From an uncultured Flavobacteriales bacterium (GTDB lineage Bacteria; Bacteroidota; Bacteroidia; CAIKAF01): 64,000 nucleotides of DNA. Under the pieces are notes generated by a model. It did no database searches and was not told where the DNA came from. It worked only from the letters and a program-made list of their open reading frames with translations. A program made the position numbers and the translations under genes. Location: assembly GCA_903825395.1 (NCBI GenBank), contig CAIKAF010000004.1, positions 1 through 64,000 of the forward strand, written 5' to 3'. The number at the start of each line of letters is the position of its first letter. Positions within the stretch are counted from its first letter, which is position 1. Shown one piece after another: positions 36,586 through 46,400 of the stretch.

Positions 36586-37515
36586 ATGTTGATTGCGTGG
36601 GTACGCCGGCAACGGGAATGGAACTTTATGCTTTCGGCTTTCATTGCCGTGGTTTTGTCCTTATTGAATTCGGCGGCCATCCCCATTCACATCCCGGGTT
36701 TAGAGGGGATTGTTGAAAAGCTTGTGTTTGGCGTGGGGATATGGCTGTTGGCTCAGGGGTATCATGCTGTATTGACGCGTATAAACTTGTTTGAGGCCAC
36801 CAGTCAGTTTCCGGTGGTATTGATGGTATTGTTGTTGTCTGCCTTCCCGGGAGCTCCTATGGATTGGCTGTTTTTGGGGAGTACGGCTTTGTGGATATGT
36901 GTGTTGTACAATGTATTGCGTGCTCCGGGGGAGGTTCGGAGCCATGCTGCAGTTTTCAATGCCGGTTTTTTTGCCGGCAGCCTGATTTTGCTTGTTCCGG
37001 CCTACTTTTATTTTATCCTTTTTGTGTGGTTGTATTTGGGATTGAGTGGGCCGTACAGTTTCAGGCAAGGAGTAATTACAGGCCTTGGGTATGTATTGCC
37101 ACCGCTGTATTTTATTTGTTTTGATTACATTTTATTTGGGGGTGTTGGTTCCTCCTTGTGGTTGCGTTCGGGTCTGGCTCCCTATTCGGGCCTGGTTTCC
37201 TTTTCAGTGGTACTGGGAGTGGTATTGGGTATTTGGTTGCTGTTGGTAATGGGCTGGACGCTGGCTTCGGTTCGTCAAAATGCTGGTCTTAAAAAACATC
37301 AGCGCCAGGTGTTACAGCTATCCTATCTTCATTTATTGTCGTTGATGCCCTTGGTATTTTGGTTGCCGAATTCTGAAGTGCGGATTTTATCGATTGGGGC
37401 CTTCAGTTTGGCAGTAATTGGGTCGTTTTATTTCATGATTGGGCCGGTAAATCGGGCGAAGGATGTTTTGTTTTGGCTTTTGCTGGGGTTTAGTGTTGTG
37501 GTGGTTTGGTTGTAG
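36586..37515 (+). CDS. Multi-span membrane protein, DUF6427-like
   Basis: 309 residues with about nine hydrophobic spans and almost no soluble domains. The opening WVRRQREWNFMLSAF and overall layout resemble DUF6427 membrane proteins of Bacteroidota. I chose the ATG at 36586; the open frame extends to 36499, but that part is hydrophilic and not conserved-looking. The stop codon TAG lies directly at the edge of a tandem palindrome. Function unknown. Confidence 0.65.
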   Translation: MLIAWVRRQREWNFMLSAFIAVVLSLLNSAAIPIHIPGLEGIVEKLVFGVGIWLLAQGYHAVLTRINLFEATSQFPVVLMVLLLSAFPGAPMDWLFLGSTALWICVLYNVLRAPGEVRSHAAVFNAGFFAGSLILLVPAYFYFILFVWLYLGLSGPYSFRQGVITGLGYVLPPLYFICFDYILFGGVGSSLWLRSGLAPYSGLVSFSVVLGVVLGIWLLLVMGWTLASVRQNAGLKKHQRQVLQLSYLHLLSLMPLVFWLPNSEVRILSIGAFSLAVIGSFYFMIGPVNRAKDVLFWLLLGFSVVVVWL

Positions 37516-37569
37516 AGCCAAGGCATGCCTTGGCTGTACGGGGTGAGCCAAGGCATGCCTTGGCTCTAC
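37512..37569. repeat. Tandem pair of 20-bp perfect palindromes
   Basis: AGCCAAGGCATGCCTTGGCT occurs at 37516-37535 and again at 37546-37565, 10 bases apart. With flanking GTAG and CTAC, the outer edges extend the symmetry (GTAGAGCC...GGCTCTAC). The first copy starts at the stop codon of the membrane protein gene. It resembles REP/short palindromic elements that repeat across Bacteroidota genomes; no transposase for them is in the window. Confidence 0.8.
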
Positions 37570-37586
37570 GCAACGGGGGGAATAAT

Positions 37587-37675
<89 letters not shown>

Positions 37676-37741
37676 AAAAATAAAATAGCTTCAGGGACTG
37701 AAACGGGAGGCGAAAATACAAAAAAAGCGACAGGATTGGGT

Positions 37742-38773
37742 TTACTCACTGAATTCCCCTGCCAGGTTTTGCTTCATTACTTCGGCCATCCCTAATCTTG
37801 TTTTGGTCCTGCCCAAGGCATGCATGCACTTTACCATGGCAGATTCAAATGTTAAATCTTTACCGTTGAACACGCCCATTTCCATCATTGCCATCCCTGT
37901 TTTATACTTTCCGGGCGCCAAACTTCCGTGCCAGCACTGACTGATTTGCATAACGAAAATATCTTTGTTCATCCAATCCGAGAGGGTATTCAACAACTCG
38001 GTATCAAAAGGGGCATTTCCAAATCCAAAGGTTTCAAGGACAACCGCACGAACGCCATCGGCAGGCTTAATGGATTGGAGCATCTTCGCAGAAATGCCCG
38101 GGAAAAGGCGGAGGGGCATAACGGATGGATCCATGTTTGGGTAAAATGAAAGCTGGTCTTGTTTCGGAATCCACAAAGCAGACGTATTGAATTGAATGTC
38201 TACACCGGCCTCGGCCAAAACAGGATAATTTGGAGATACATAGGCATGAAAATGCTCGGTGCTGTATTTTCGGATTCGATTGCCTCTGAATAATTTGTAT
38301 TCAAAATAAACAGCGACCTCTTGCAGCAGGGGCTTCCCGTTCCGTTGTGCGGCTGCGACTTCAATAGCAGACAGCACATTTTCCTTCCCGTCGGTCCGAA
38401 TTTTCCCAATGGGCAATTGGCTTCCTGTTAAAATTACAGGTTTTTTCAGCCCCTGAAGCATAAAGCTAAGGGCTGAAGCAGTGTAGGCCATGGTATCGGT
38501 TCCGTGCAGCAAGACAAACCCATCGACATAATCATGCGTGGCCGCAATGTGAGCGGCGATAGCGGCCCAATCGTCCGGTCGCATGTCTGAACTGTCTTTG
38601 GGTTCGGCCACCGATACCACCTCAATATCCACATCTAAGCGACTTAATTCCGGAATGTGCGTATTCAGGTGTGCAAAATCAATGGGATGCAATCCACCTC
38701 TATTTGGCATTTCAATGCTACCGATGGTTCCGCCGGTATAAATTAGATGAATCAATGGTCGGTTTTCGGACAT
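37742..38773 (-). CDS. ansA: Type I (cytoplasmic) L-asparaginase
   Basis: Hydrolyses asparagine to aspartate and ammonia. 343 residues, no signal peptide, as in cytoplasmic AnsA. The two nucleophile motifs are intact: YTGGTIGS near the N terminus and LHGTDTMAYTASALSFML. SKRK-type motifs of the periplasmic type II form are absent. I chose the ATG at 38773 (MSENRPLIH); a TTG nine codons upstream is also in frame. Confidence 0.92.
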   Translation of the reverse strand: MSENRPLIHLIYTGGTIGSIEMPNRGGLHPIDFAHLNTHIPELSRLDVDIEVVSVAEPKDSSDMRPDDWAAIAAHIAATHDYVDGFVLLHGTDTMAYTASALSFMLQGLKKPVILTGSQLPIGKIRTDGKENVLSAIEVAAAQRNGKPLLQEVAVYFEYKLFRGNRIRKYSTEHFHAYVSPNYPVLAEAGVDIQFNTSALWIPKQDQLSFYPNMDPSVMPLRLFPGISAKMLQSIKPADGVRAVVLETFGFGNAPFDTELLNTLSDWMNKDIFVMQISQCWHGSLAPGKYKTGMAMMEMGVFNGKDLTFESAMVKCMHALGRTKTRLGMAEVMKQNLAGEFSE

Positions 38774-38839
38774 TTTTGAGGAGTTTTTTAGTTGCTTCAA
38801 TCTGGGTTATTGAGTCGAAAAAGCCTGGGATTATAGGGT

Positions 38840-39619
38840 CTAATTCTGCAATTTGGGGTACACGGTCAATGCATTTTGAAACGTAGTTTCAATGACGCGT
38901 TGCGGATGGCAACGGCAGGCTTGAGCGATGGTATGCACGACCTCGGTTAACCAAGAAGGTTCATTCCGTTTGCCTCGGTGTGGAACAGGTGGCAGGTATG
39001 GACTATCGGTTTCTAAAACCACCCTGTTCAATCCGACTTTAGCTAAGACCTCGCGCAGTTCCGTTTGCTTGTAGGTCACTACCCCTCCAATACCGATGTA
39101 CATGTCTAAATCAAACACCTGAACTGCCTCAGAATAATTCCCAGTAAAACAATGAAAAACCCCTCCGGCGGGTGGTCTTAGCCTCTGTAAAGATGCCACC
39201 GTTTCCGCATGTGCATTTCGGGTGTGCAAGCATACTGGCAAATCCATTTCGGCGGCCTTAATTAATTGCCAATCCAGAGCGTCTTGTTGCCGACTGAGGG
39301 AGGTTTTATCCCAATATAAATCCAAACCAATTTCGCCAATGGCGACCCAATTGACCTGATTTGAATGCTGCCAAATGGCATTTAGCTGCTCTTGCCAGTT
39401 TTCCTCTACCGAGCATGGGTGCAAGCCCAGCATACCGAAGCACCACTTGGGTTCCGATGACACATATTTTTGCACCTCGGGCAAGGTATCAACATCCACG
39501 TTTGGGAGAATGGTTGCGACGACTCCTTGGTCTTTTGCTCGTTGGCGCATCTCTGCCCAATCCTCCTTAAAACGGGCATCATTTAAATGTGCATGGGTAT
39601 CAATAATACCGAGATTCAT
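38840..39619 (-). CDS. TatD-family metal-dependent hydrolase
   Basis: 259-residue TIM-barrel hydrolase of the TatD/YcfH group. Metal motifs: IDTHAHLND (HxH), AIGEIGLD (Glu), CLHTRNAH (His), VFHCFTGN (His), and ETDSPYLPP (Asp). The family has deoxyribonuclease activity in vitro. A TAGGTTTG box sits 4 bases before the ATG, suggesting a leaderless transcript. Divergent from ruvA. Confidence 0.92.
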   Translation of the reverse strand: MNLGIIDTHAHLNDARFKEDWAEMRQRAKDQGVVATILPNVDVDTLPEVQKYVSSEPKWCFGMLGLHPCSVEENWQEQLNAIWQHSNQVNWVAIGEIGLDLYWDKTSLSRQQDALDWQLIKAAEMDLPVCLHTRNAHAETVASLQRLRPPAGGVFHCFTGNYSEAVQVFDLDMYIGIGGVVTYKQTELREVLAKVGLNRVVLETDSPYLPPVPHRGKRNEPSWLTEVVHTIAQACRCHPQRVIETTFQNALTVYPKLQN

Positions 39620-39623
39620 GCTC

Positions 39624-39631
39624 CAAACCTA
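39624..39631 (-). promoter_or_regulatory. -7 box 4 bases before the TatD-family ATG
   Basis: The minus strand reads TAGGTTTG, then GAGC and ATG. Matches TAnnTTTG; implies a leaderless mRNA. Confidence 0.45.
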
Positions 39632-39777
39632 CGCAGAAAACCGGCATTGAAGCCGAGTCTTGGCCGGAATTTGTTAAAAGTCCTGAAAAACAATCCTGTT
39701 GTGTATATTTGTAGTCTGTTTCAAAAACTCCGGCCTATAGAACACCTATATCCCACCAAACAGTTGTATTTCTTCCC

Positions 39778-39812
39778 TTTGGGGAATTTTTTAGACGTAT
39801 AGGATATTTTTG
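39778..39812 (+). promoter_or_regulatory. Possible promoter just before ruvA
   Basis: TTTG (39778-39781), 23 bases, then TATTTTTG (39805-39812), 4 bases before the ruvA ATG. The spacing is slightly long. A second box, TATATTTG at 39704-39711, could give a transcript with a ~100-base leader. Confidence 0.4.
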
Positions 39813-39816
39813 CCGG

Positions 39817-40410
39817 ATGATTACCCATTTGAACGGTTCCTTTGTAGAAGTTACACCTACCCATGCTGTGGTTGAATGCCAAGGCGTGGGCTATCAGGTA
39901 TTTATTTCATTGCAGACCTATGACATCATTCAGTCTTGGAAGCAAGGGAAGCTGTTGGTTCATCAAATAATTCGCGAGGATGCGCACCAATTGTTCGGTT
40001 TTGCGGAAGAGCGTGAGCGTGACATGTTTCGGTTGTTGATTGGTGTTTCAGGGGTAGGCGCGACGACGGCTCGCATGATCCTTTCCGCTAGTTCTGTGGC
40101 CGATTTGCAACGAATAATATTAACGGAGGATGTAGGTTCTTTGAAGCGAATCAAAGGCATAGGAGCCAAGTCGGCCGAACGCATCATTGTAGATTTAAAA
40201 GACAAGGTGGGAAAGGTGCAGGCCTTTGATGCCGTTTCAGTGGGTGGCGGGCAGAATGGAGGGGCGGTTCGTCAAGAGGCCACCTTGGCCTTGCTGGCCC
40301 TTGGTTTTACTCGACCTGTGATTGAAAAAGCCTTGGATCGGGTATCAAAGGAATTGGAGGGCGGGGAACCCGTAGAGGCTTGGATTCGAAAAGCATTAAA
40401 TTATTTGTAG
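39817..40410 (+). CDS. ruvA: Holliday junction branch migration protein RuvA
   Basis: DNA-binding subunit of the RuvAB branch-migration motor. 197 residues: an OB-fold N-terminal domain (MITHLNGSFVEV, GVGYQVFISLQTY), two helix-hairpin-helix segments (LLIGVSGVGATTARMIL; LKRIKGIGAKSAERIIVDLKDK), and a C-terminal RuvB-binding domain (EATLALLALGFTRPVIEKAL). Directly upstream of sprA, a neighbourhood I associate with Flavobacteriales. Confidence 0.95.
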   Translation: MITHLNGSFVEVTPTHAVVECQGVGYQVFISLQTYDIIQSWKQGKLLVHQIIREDAHQLFGFAEERERDMFRLLIGVSGVGATTARMILSASSVADLQRIILTEDVGSLKRIKGIGAKSAERIIVDLKDKVGKVQAFDAVSVGGGQNGGAVRQEATLALLALGFTRPVIEKALDRVSKELEGGEPVEAWIRKALNYL

Positions 40411-40421
40411 TTGTACAAAGG

Positions 40422-43400
40422 GTGAGGTTGTTCTGTGCACATACCAAATGGTTTAAGCAAAAGGCGCTTCAGGCCTGCCTTATGTTTGCTTTTGTCGTAT
40501 TTACATCAACAGCTCTGGCTCAGGTGGATACAAATAACCATCGGTTTATGGGCGGGGTTGGTGCCACCGAAGAAGAAGTTTCGTACGATCCGGATTTAAA
40601 GCAATATCTAATTGTAAAAAAGATTGGAGGGGCTGAGATTTCGAGGCAATATTTATCGGAAAAGGAATACCGCACCCGTCAATCTGCCCGTGAAATCATG
40701 GATTATTGGAAGAAAAAAGAGAAGGAAAAATCCTCGGGCAAAGAAAGCAATTCCCTGATTCCAAAAATAAATTTGGCCAACATCCCGGCTGGACTTGGGA
40801 AAATTGATATTCGGGCCACGGGCTCAGCGGAATTGATTATGGGGATTCGAGTAAACACGAATCAGAACCCAAGCATTCCACTGGCGCAACGCACCATTAC
40901 CACCTTCCAGTTTGACCAGAACATTCAGGTGAATGTTACGGGGTCCATTGGAGACAAAATCAAGTTGGGAACGAATTTCAATACGGAGGCCGTATTTGCT
41001 TTTGAAAACCAGTTGGATTTAAAGTACGAAGGCGGTGAGGATGATATTCTTCAGCTTCTTGAATTTGGCAATGTCAACATGGGATTGACCGGTCAGCTTA
41101 TTCAAGGCTCCTCCTCCTTGTTTGGGGTGAAAAACAAATTAAAATTTGGACGATGGGAAATTACCAGCGTATTTAGTCAGCAGCAAGGTCAGCGCCAAAA
41201 CATCACCGTTCAGGGTGGAGCTCAGGTAACAGAATTTGATTTGCCGGCAGCAAAATATGAAGCCAACCGGCACTATTTTTTGGGTGATTACTTTAAAAAC
41301 AACTACGACCAAGCCAATCAAACCTTACCCTACATAACCTCGCCCGTAAATATTACGCGCATTGAAGTTTGGGTAACCAACCGCATAAATGCCACTGAAA
41401 ATATTCGGAATGTAGTGGCCATTTTACCTTTGGGAGAGAACCTTCCCAATCCTTCCGGTTACCCTTCAAATGGAGTCAATGGTTTCGACCCTGCAGGCTT
41501 GGCTCCCCAGGTGCGTGATATCACCTCGCAATACTTGTTCAACCAACTGAACAATGGGACTCAGATTGAGAAACTTACTAATGCCCGCCTGCTTGCCCAA
41601 AATGAATACACCTTTCACCCCCTACTTGGCTACATTTCCCTAAACCAGGCTCTGAATGCGGATGAAGTTTTGGCCGTATCGTACGAATTTACGGCAGGGG
41701 GACAGACCTACAAAGTGGGGGAATTCTCTCAGGATTTATCTAGCCCCTCCGCTCTGGTAGTTAAGTTATTAAAATCTTCCAATCTCGACATCAATGAGGC
41801 CAACTGGCCCTGGATGATGAAAAACATATATTCCATCGGAGGATTTAATATCGGCCAACAGGACTTCACCTTAAATATATTGTATCAAGATACAGAAACC
41901 GGGGTCAAAGTAAACTACTTTCCAAATGCGCCCGGAGTGAGTGGTACACCTCTGCTTCAGTTGTTTAATTTGGACCGGCTGAATCCACAAGGCGACCAAC
42001 AAAAAGATGGGTTTTTTGACTTTTTAGAGGGCAAAACCATTATCGCTCAAAATGGGCGGATTATTTTCCCTGTTGCTGAGCCTTTTTCAACCCGATATTT
42101 GGCTCAGATATTTACCAAAGCCAATCAATCCAATCCCGGCATAGATATTCAAGCGATGACGGAACGCTATGCCTTTGATCAGTTGTACGAAAATATTCAG
42201 GAGCTGGCCGAATTAAACCAAGAGAAAAACAGGTTTTATTTGGGAGGCAGCTATAAAGGTGCCAGTGGATCGGAGATTAGCCTGAATGCCTTTAACGTTC
42301 CACAAGGTTCGGTTACCGTTACCGCGGGGGGGCAAACCCTTCTTGAAAACACCCATTATACGGTGGATTATGCCATTGGCCGGGTTCGTATCATCGATGA
42401 TGGCATTTTAAGTTCTGGACTTCCCATCAACATCTCGATGGAGAACAATGCCACATTCAACATACAGCAGAAGCGGCTGATGGGCACCCACGTAGATTAC
42501 AAACTCAGTAAAAATTTAGTTGCCGGGGCCACCATCATGAATTTGAGTGAGCTGCCCTTAACCCAAAAAATTGACATTGGAAATGAGCCGGTGAACAACA
42601 CCATTTGGGGTGTGGATCTAAACTTCAGCCGAGAATTGCCCTTTGTTACCCGTCTAGTAGATAAAATTCCGGGGATAGACACCAAGGCCCCCTCCTTGTT
42701 GACCTTCAATGGTGAATTTGCCCATTTGATTCCTGGATTTAATGGGGTGATTGATGCCAATGGGGAGAACGGGGTTTCTTACATTGATGACTTTGAGGCG
42801 GCGGAAACGGCCATTGAGATTAAAAGCCCGCTTCAGTGGAAAATTGGCTCGGTTCCTCAAGACAATCCCGCCTTTCCAAACGGTGGATTTTTCGATGATT
42901 TGCGGTATGGGTTTAATCGGGCCAAACTGACCTGGTTCACCTTAGACCCGCTTTTCTTCCGGCAAAACACCCAAACTCCGGCCAACGTTTCCAATGACCC
43001 TTTGATGCGCGCCAACAACTACCTGCGTGAGGTGCGCCCGATGGAGGTTTTTCCGGGGTTTCAACCCAATTATACTCAGCAACAAATCAATCAGCAAGTA
43101 TTTGATATCCATTTTTACCCGGGAGAAAGGGGCCCATATAATTTTGACATCAATAATTTTGATGAAAGCATTTCGGACCGGATTGCCTTAAAAAATCTCA
43201 AATCCAACTTTGGTTTGTTGATGCGGCGGATGGAAACCACCAACTGGGATGCCGCCAATATTGCCTACATTGAATTTTGGATGATGGACCCCTACCAAGC
43301 CAATGACTTGAATCAATTAAAGGAATGGGATGTGGGTACTCCTGGAGCCACCAACAGAAACTTATTGCCTGGGGGCGGCGGAGATTTGCTGCTTCAAGTG

Positions 43401-46400
43401 GGTAATTTGAATGAAGATTTTTTGCGCGATGGTCGCATGAGTTACGAAAATGGTCTCCCCACGCCTGAGGAGTCCAGACCAACCATTGAAACCGCTTGGG
43501 GTAAAATTCCATTGCTACAACCCATAAATCAGAACTTTGACAATTTACCCGCCAACCGTGACCTTCAAGATGTAGGTTACGATGGGTTGAATGACCAAGA
43601 GGAAGGCAGTTTTTTTCAGGCCTTTATGAACGATGTGGAGCTTAAATTTGCAGGAAATCCGTCGGCGCTGCAGGATTTAAGAGATGACCCGGCGGGTGAC
43701 AACTTCAGGCATTATGCCGGATTAAGCTACGACAACAGCACCAACATTCCCGGAGAGAACTACATTCACAACCGATACAAGCATTTTCTTGGCCCCGACG
43801 GGAATAGTCCGGCAGAAAACAACACCGAGGCCTATGGTGTAGTTCCGAATAGCGAGGACATTAATGTCAACTATACCTTAGACCAACCTGAAAGTTATTA
43901 TCAATACCGCATTAGTCTAAGGCAAAATGACCTGGACGATATCGGAGAAAACTTTATTACAGACATTTTAAATACCACCGTTTCGGTACCTGGACCTTCT
44001 GGCGGCACCATCAATAAACCGGTGAAGTGGATTCAGTTCCGAGTACCCATTTATGCGGAACAACGGGAACGCTTTGGCAACATCTCAGATTTCCGTTCCA
44101 TTCGTTTTATGCGAATGGCCTTGAAGGAATTTGATGACGATGTGTTTTTGCGCATGGCCACCATGCAATTGGTTCGCTCCGACTGGCGGGTATTTCAGGG
44201 CCTAATTGCCGATGTAGCCGATATTTGGCAGGAAGGTGCTGACTTCAACTCTACCACGGTAAATATTGAAGAAAATACACAAAAGGCTCCATTCCCCTAT
44301 GTACTGCCTCCGGGCATTACCCGAGAAATTGATCCAGCAAACCCCCAGCTTCAGCAACTGAATGAACAGTCGTTGGTGCTGAACGCCTGCGACCTTAAAG
44401 ATGGGGAAGGAAAGGCCGTCTTCAAAAACTCGGAACTGGATTTAAGGGCATATAGATATGTACGTATGAATACTCACTTGGAGTCGCGCGACAACTCCAT
44501 TTTAGATAGCAACGACGTATCGATTTTTGTTCGCTTGGGAATGGACGCCTCAGAAAATTATTATGAGTACGAAATTCCTTTAAAGCCCTCGGACGTTTCC
44601 ATTCAGCCGAATGCTGCCAGCGGAGACCCCAACAAAGACTTTGCCTATCGGGAAAACGTATGGCCTGCCGATAATTTGGTGAGCATTGAGCTAAAGCTAT
44701 TGGCCGATTTGAAACTGCGGAGGAATACTGAAGGGGAAAACCCCAATTTAATTTACAGCGATCTGATTGATGGGGCCCGCATTTCGGTTCGAGGAAATCC
44801 AAACTTAGCCAATGTTCGAACCATTTTAATTGGAGTAAGAAACCCCTCCAAGAAAAATAACCCTTGGCAAACAGGGCAACCACAGCCGGACGATGGAATG
44901 GCGAAATGCGTTCAAGTTTGGGTGAATGAACTTCGTGCCACCGACTACTTTGAATCGGGAGGTTGGGCCGCACTGGCTCGCACTACACTTGATCTATCAG
45001 ATTTTGGTCAAGTTGGCCTTTCTGTCGGTACCACTCGTTTTGGTTTTGGTTCTATCGAACAACGGCCTCAAGACAGAAGCCGCGAAAACACCACCAATCT
45101 GGATTTAACCACCAAATTTGAATTGGGCAAGTTTTTTGGAAAAGAGGCCGGGGTAAGTATTCCCGTATTTTTCGGGTATTCAGGCAGCATTGCCAGTCCT
45201 CAATTTAATCCCTTAGATCCAGACATTCTGTTCACCGATGCCCTTGGAGCCTTACCCACTGATTTTTCACGTGACTCCCTGAGCCGTTTGGTGGAAGAAG
45301 TAACCGACCGAAAAAGTTTCAACATCAACAATATGCGAAAGCAGAGGGGGAAAGATGCTGGCAAACCAAAGCTGTATGATATATCCAACTTCTCGGCCTC
45401 CTATTCTTATACCGAGGAATTGTTTCGCGATACCAAAACAGAATTCAACAACACCTTTCAGCACAAAGCCAGCCTAACCTATGGATTTAGCCCCACCGTA
45501 ACCTATTGGGAACCCTTTAAACGGAGTAAAAAACTCAAATCGCCCTGGTTGAAATTTGTTAAAGATTTCAATTTAAGTTTCATGCCCAAACGGCTTGGCT
45601 TTAGTGCAAATGTACTTCGAGACTGGAATGAGTTTAAGCTTAGAAACACGACCCGTTACGATTTATTGATTGAAACTACCTATCGGAAAAACTTTACTTG
45701 GACACGCAATTATGAGTTCCAATACAATCCAACCCGAGCCCTAACATTAACCTTCTCTGCCACCAACAATTCCAGAATTGATGAGCCCGAAATGCCCTTA
45801 GATAGCCTTGTGCGCCCTCGTACCTCATTCTTAGGTCGCAATACCCGTTATACGCATCGTTTTGACGCCAACTATTCCGTTCCAATCAATAAATTTCCGT
45901 GGTTTGATTGGGTAAATGTAACCGCCGGATATGGTGGTGATTTCTCTTGGACGGCGAGCAATCTAGAGCAAACTCCTCAGTCCGGACAATTCACATTGGG
46001 CCGCTGGGGGAATGTGGTGCAAAACAATCAAACCTTAAAATTGAATGGGCAATTCAATATGAATACCCTGTACCGGAAATCAGACTATTTGAAAAAACTT
46101 CACGCTACTCCACAGAAGAACAAAGAAAAAGATGACGAGCCCATCACCGATTCCAGCAAAGTCAAAATCAAAATCGTTAGCTGGAAATCTCCAAAACCTT
46201 TGTCGTTTAAAAAGGATAGGAAGCGTACCATCAAGCATCAGTTAAAAACCGAAGATGTAGAAGTGGTCGTGCTGGCACAGAACGGCGACACGGTTAAAGG
46301 GAAAGTCGAAGTGGTAGATGACCGTCGGATTCGCTTCATAGCTGCCTCTGATGCCAGTGGTGCTGCAGTTTCTATAACAGGAAAACGCATTCGGAAAAAA

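Noticed and set aside
37512..37569. CRISPR-like repeat pair
   Set aside because: Only two units with a 10-base gap, each a perfect palindrome; no cas genes. Better seen as REP-type palindromes.
44422..44973. 183-residue open frame antisense to sprA
   Set aside because: Lies wholly inside the conserved sprA frame; composition and lack of any motif mark it as a shadow.
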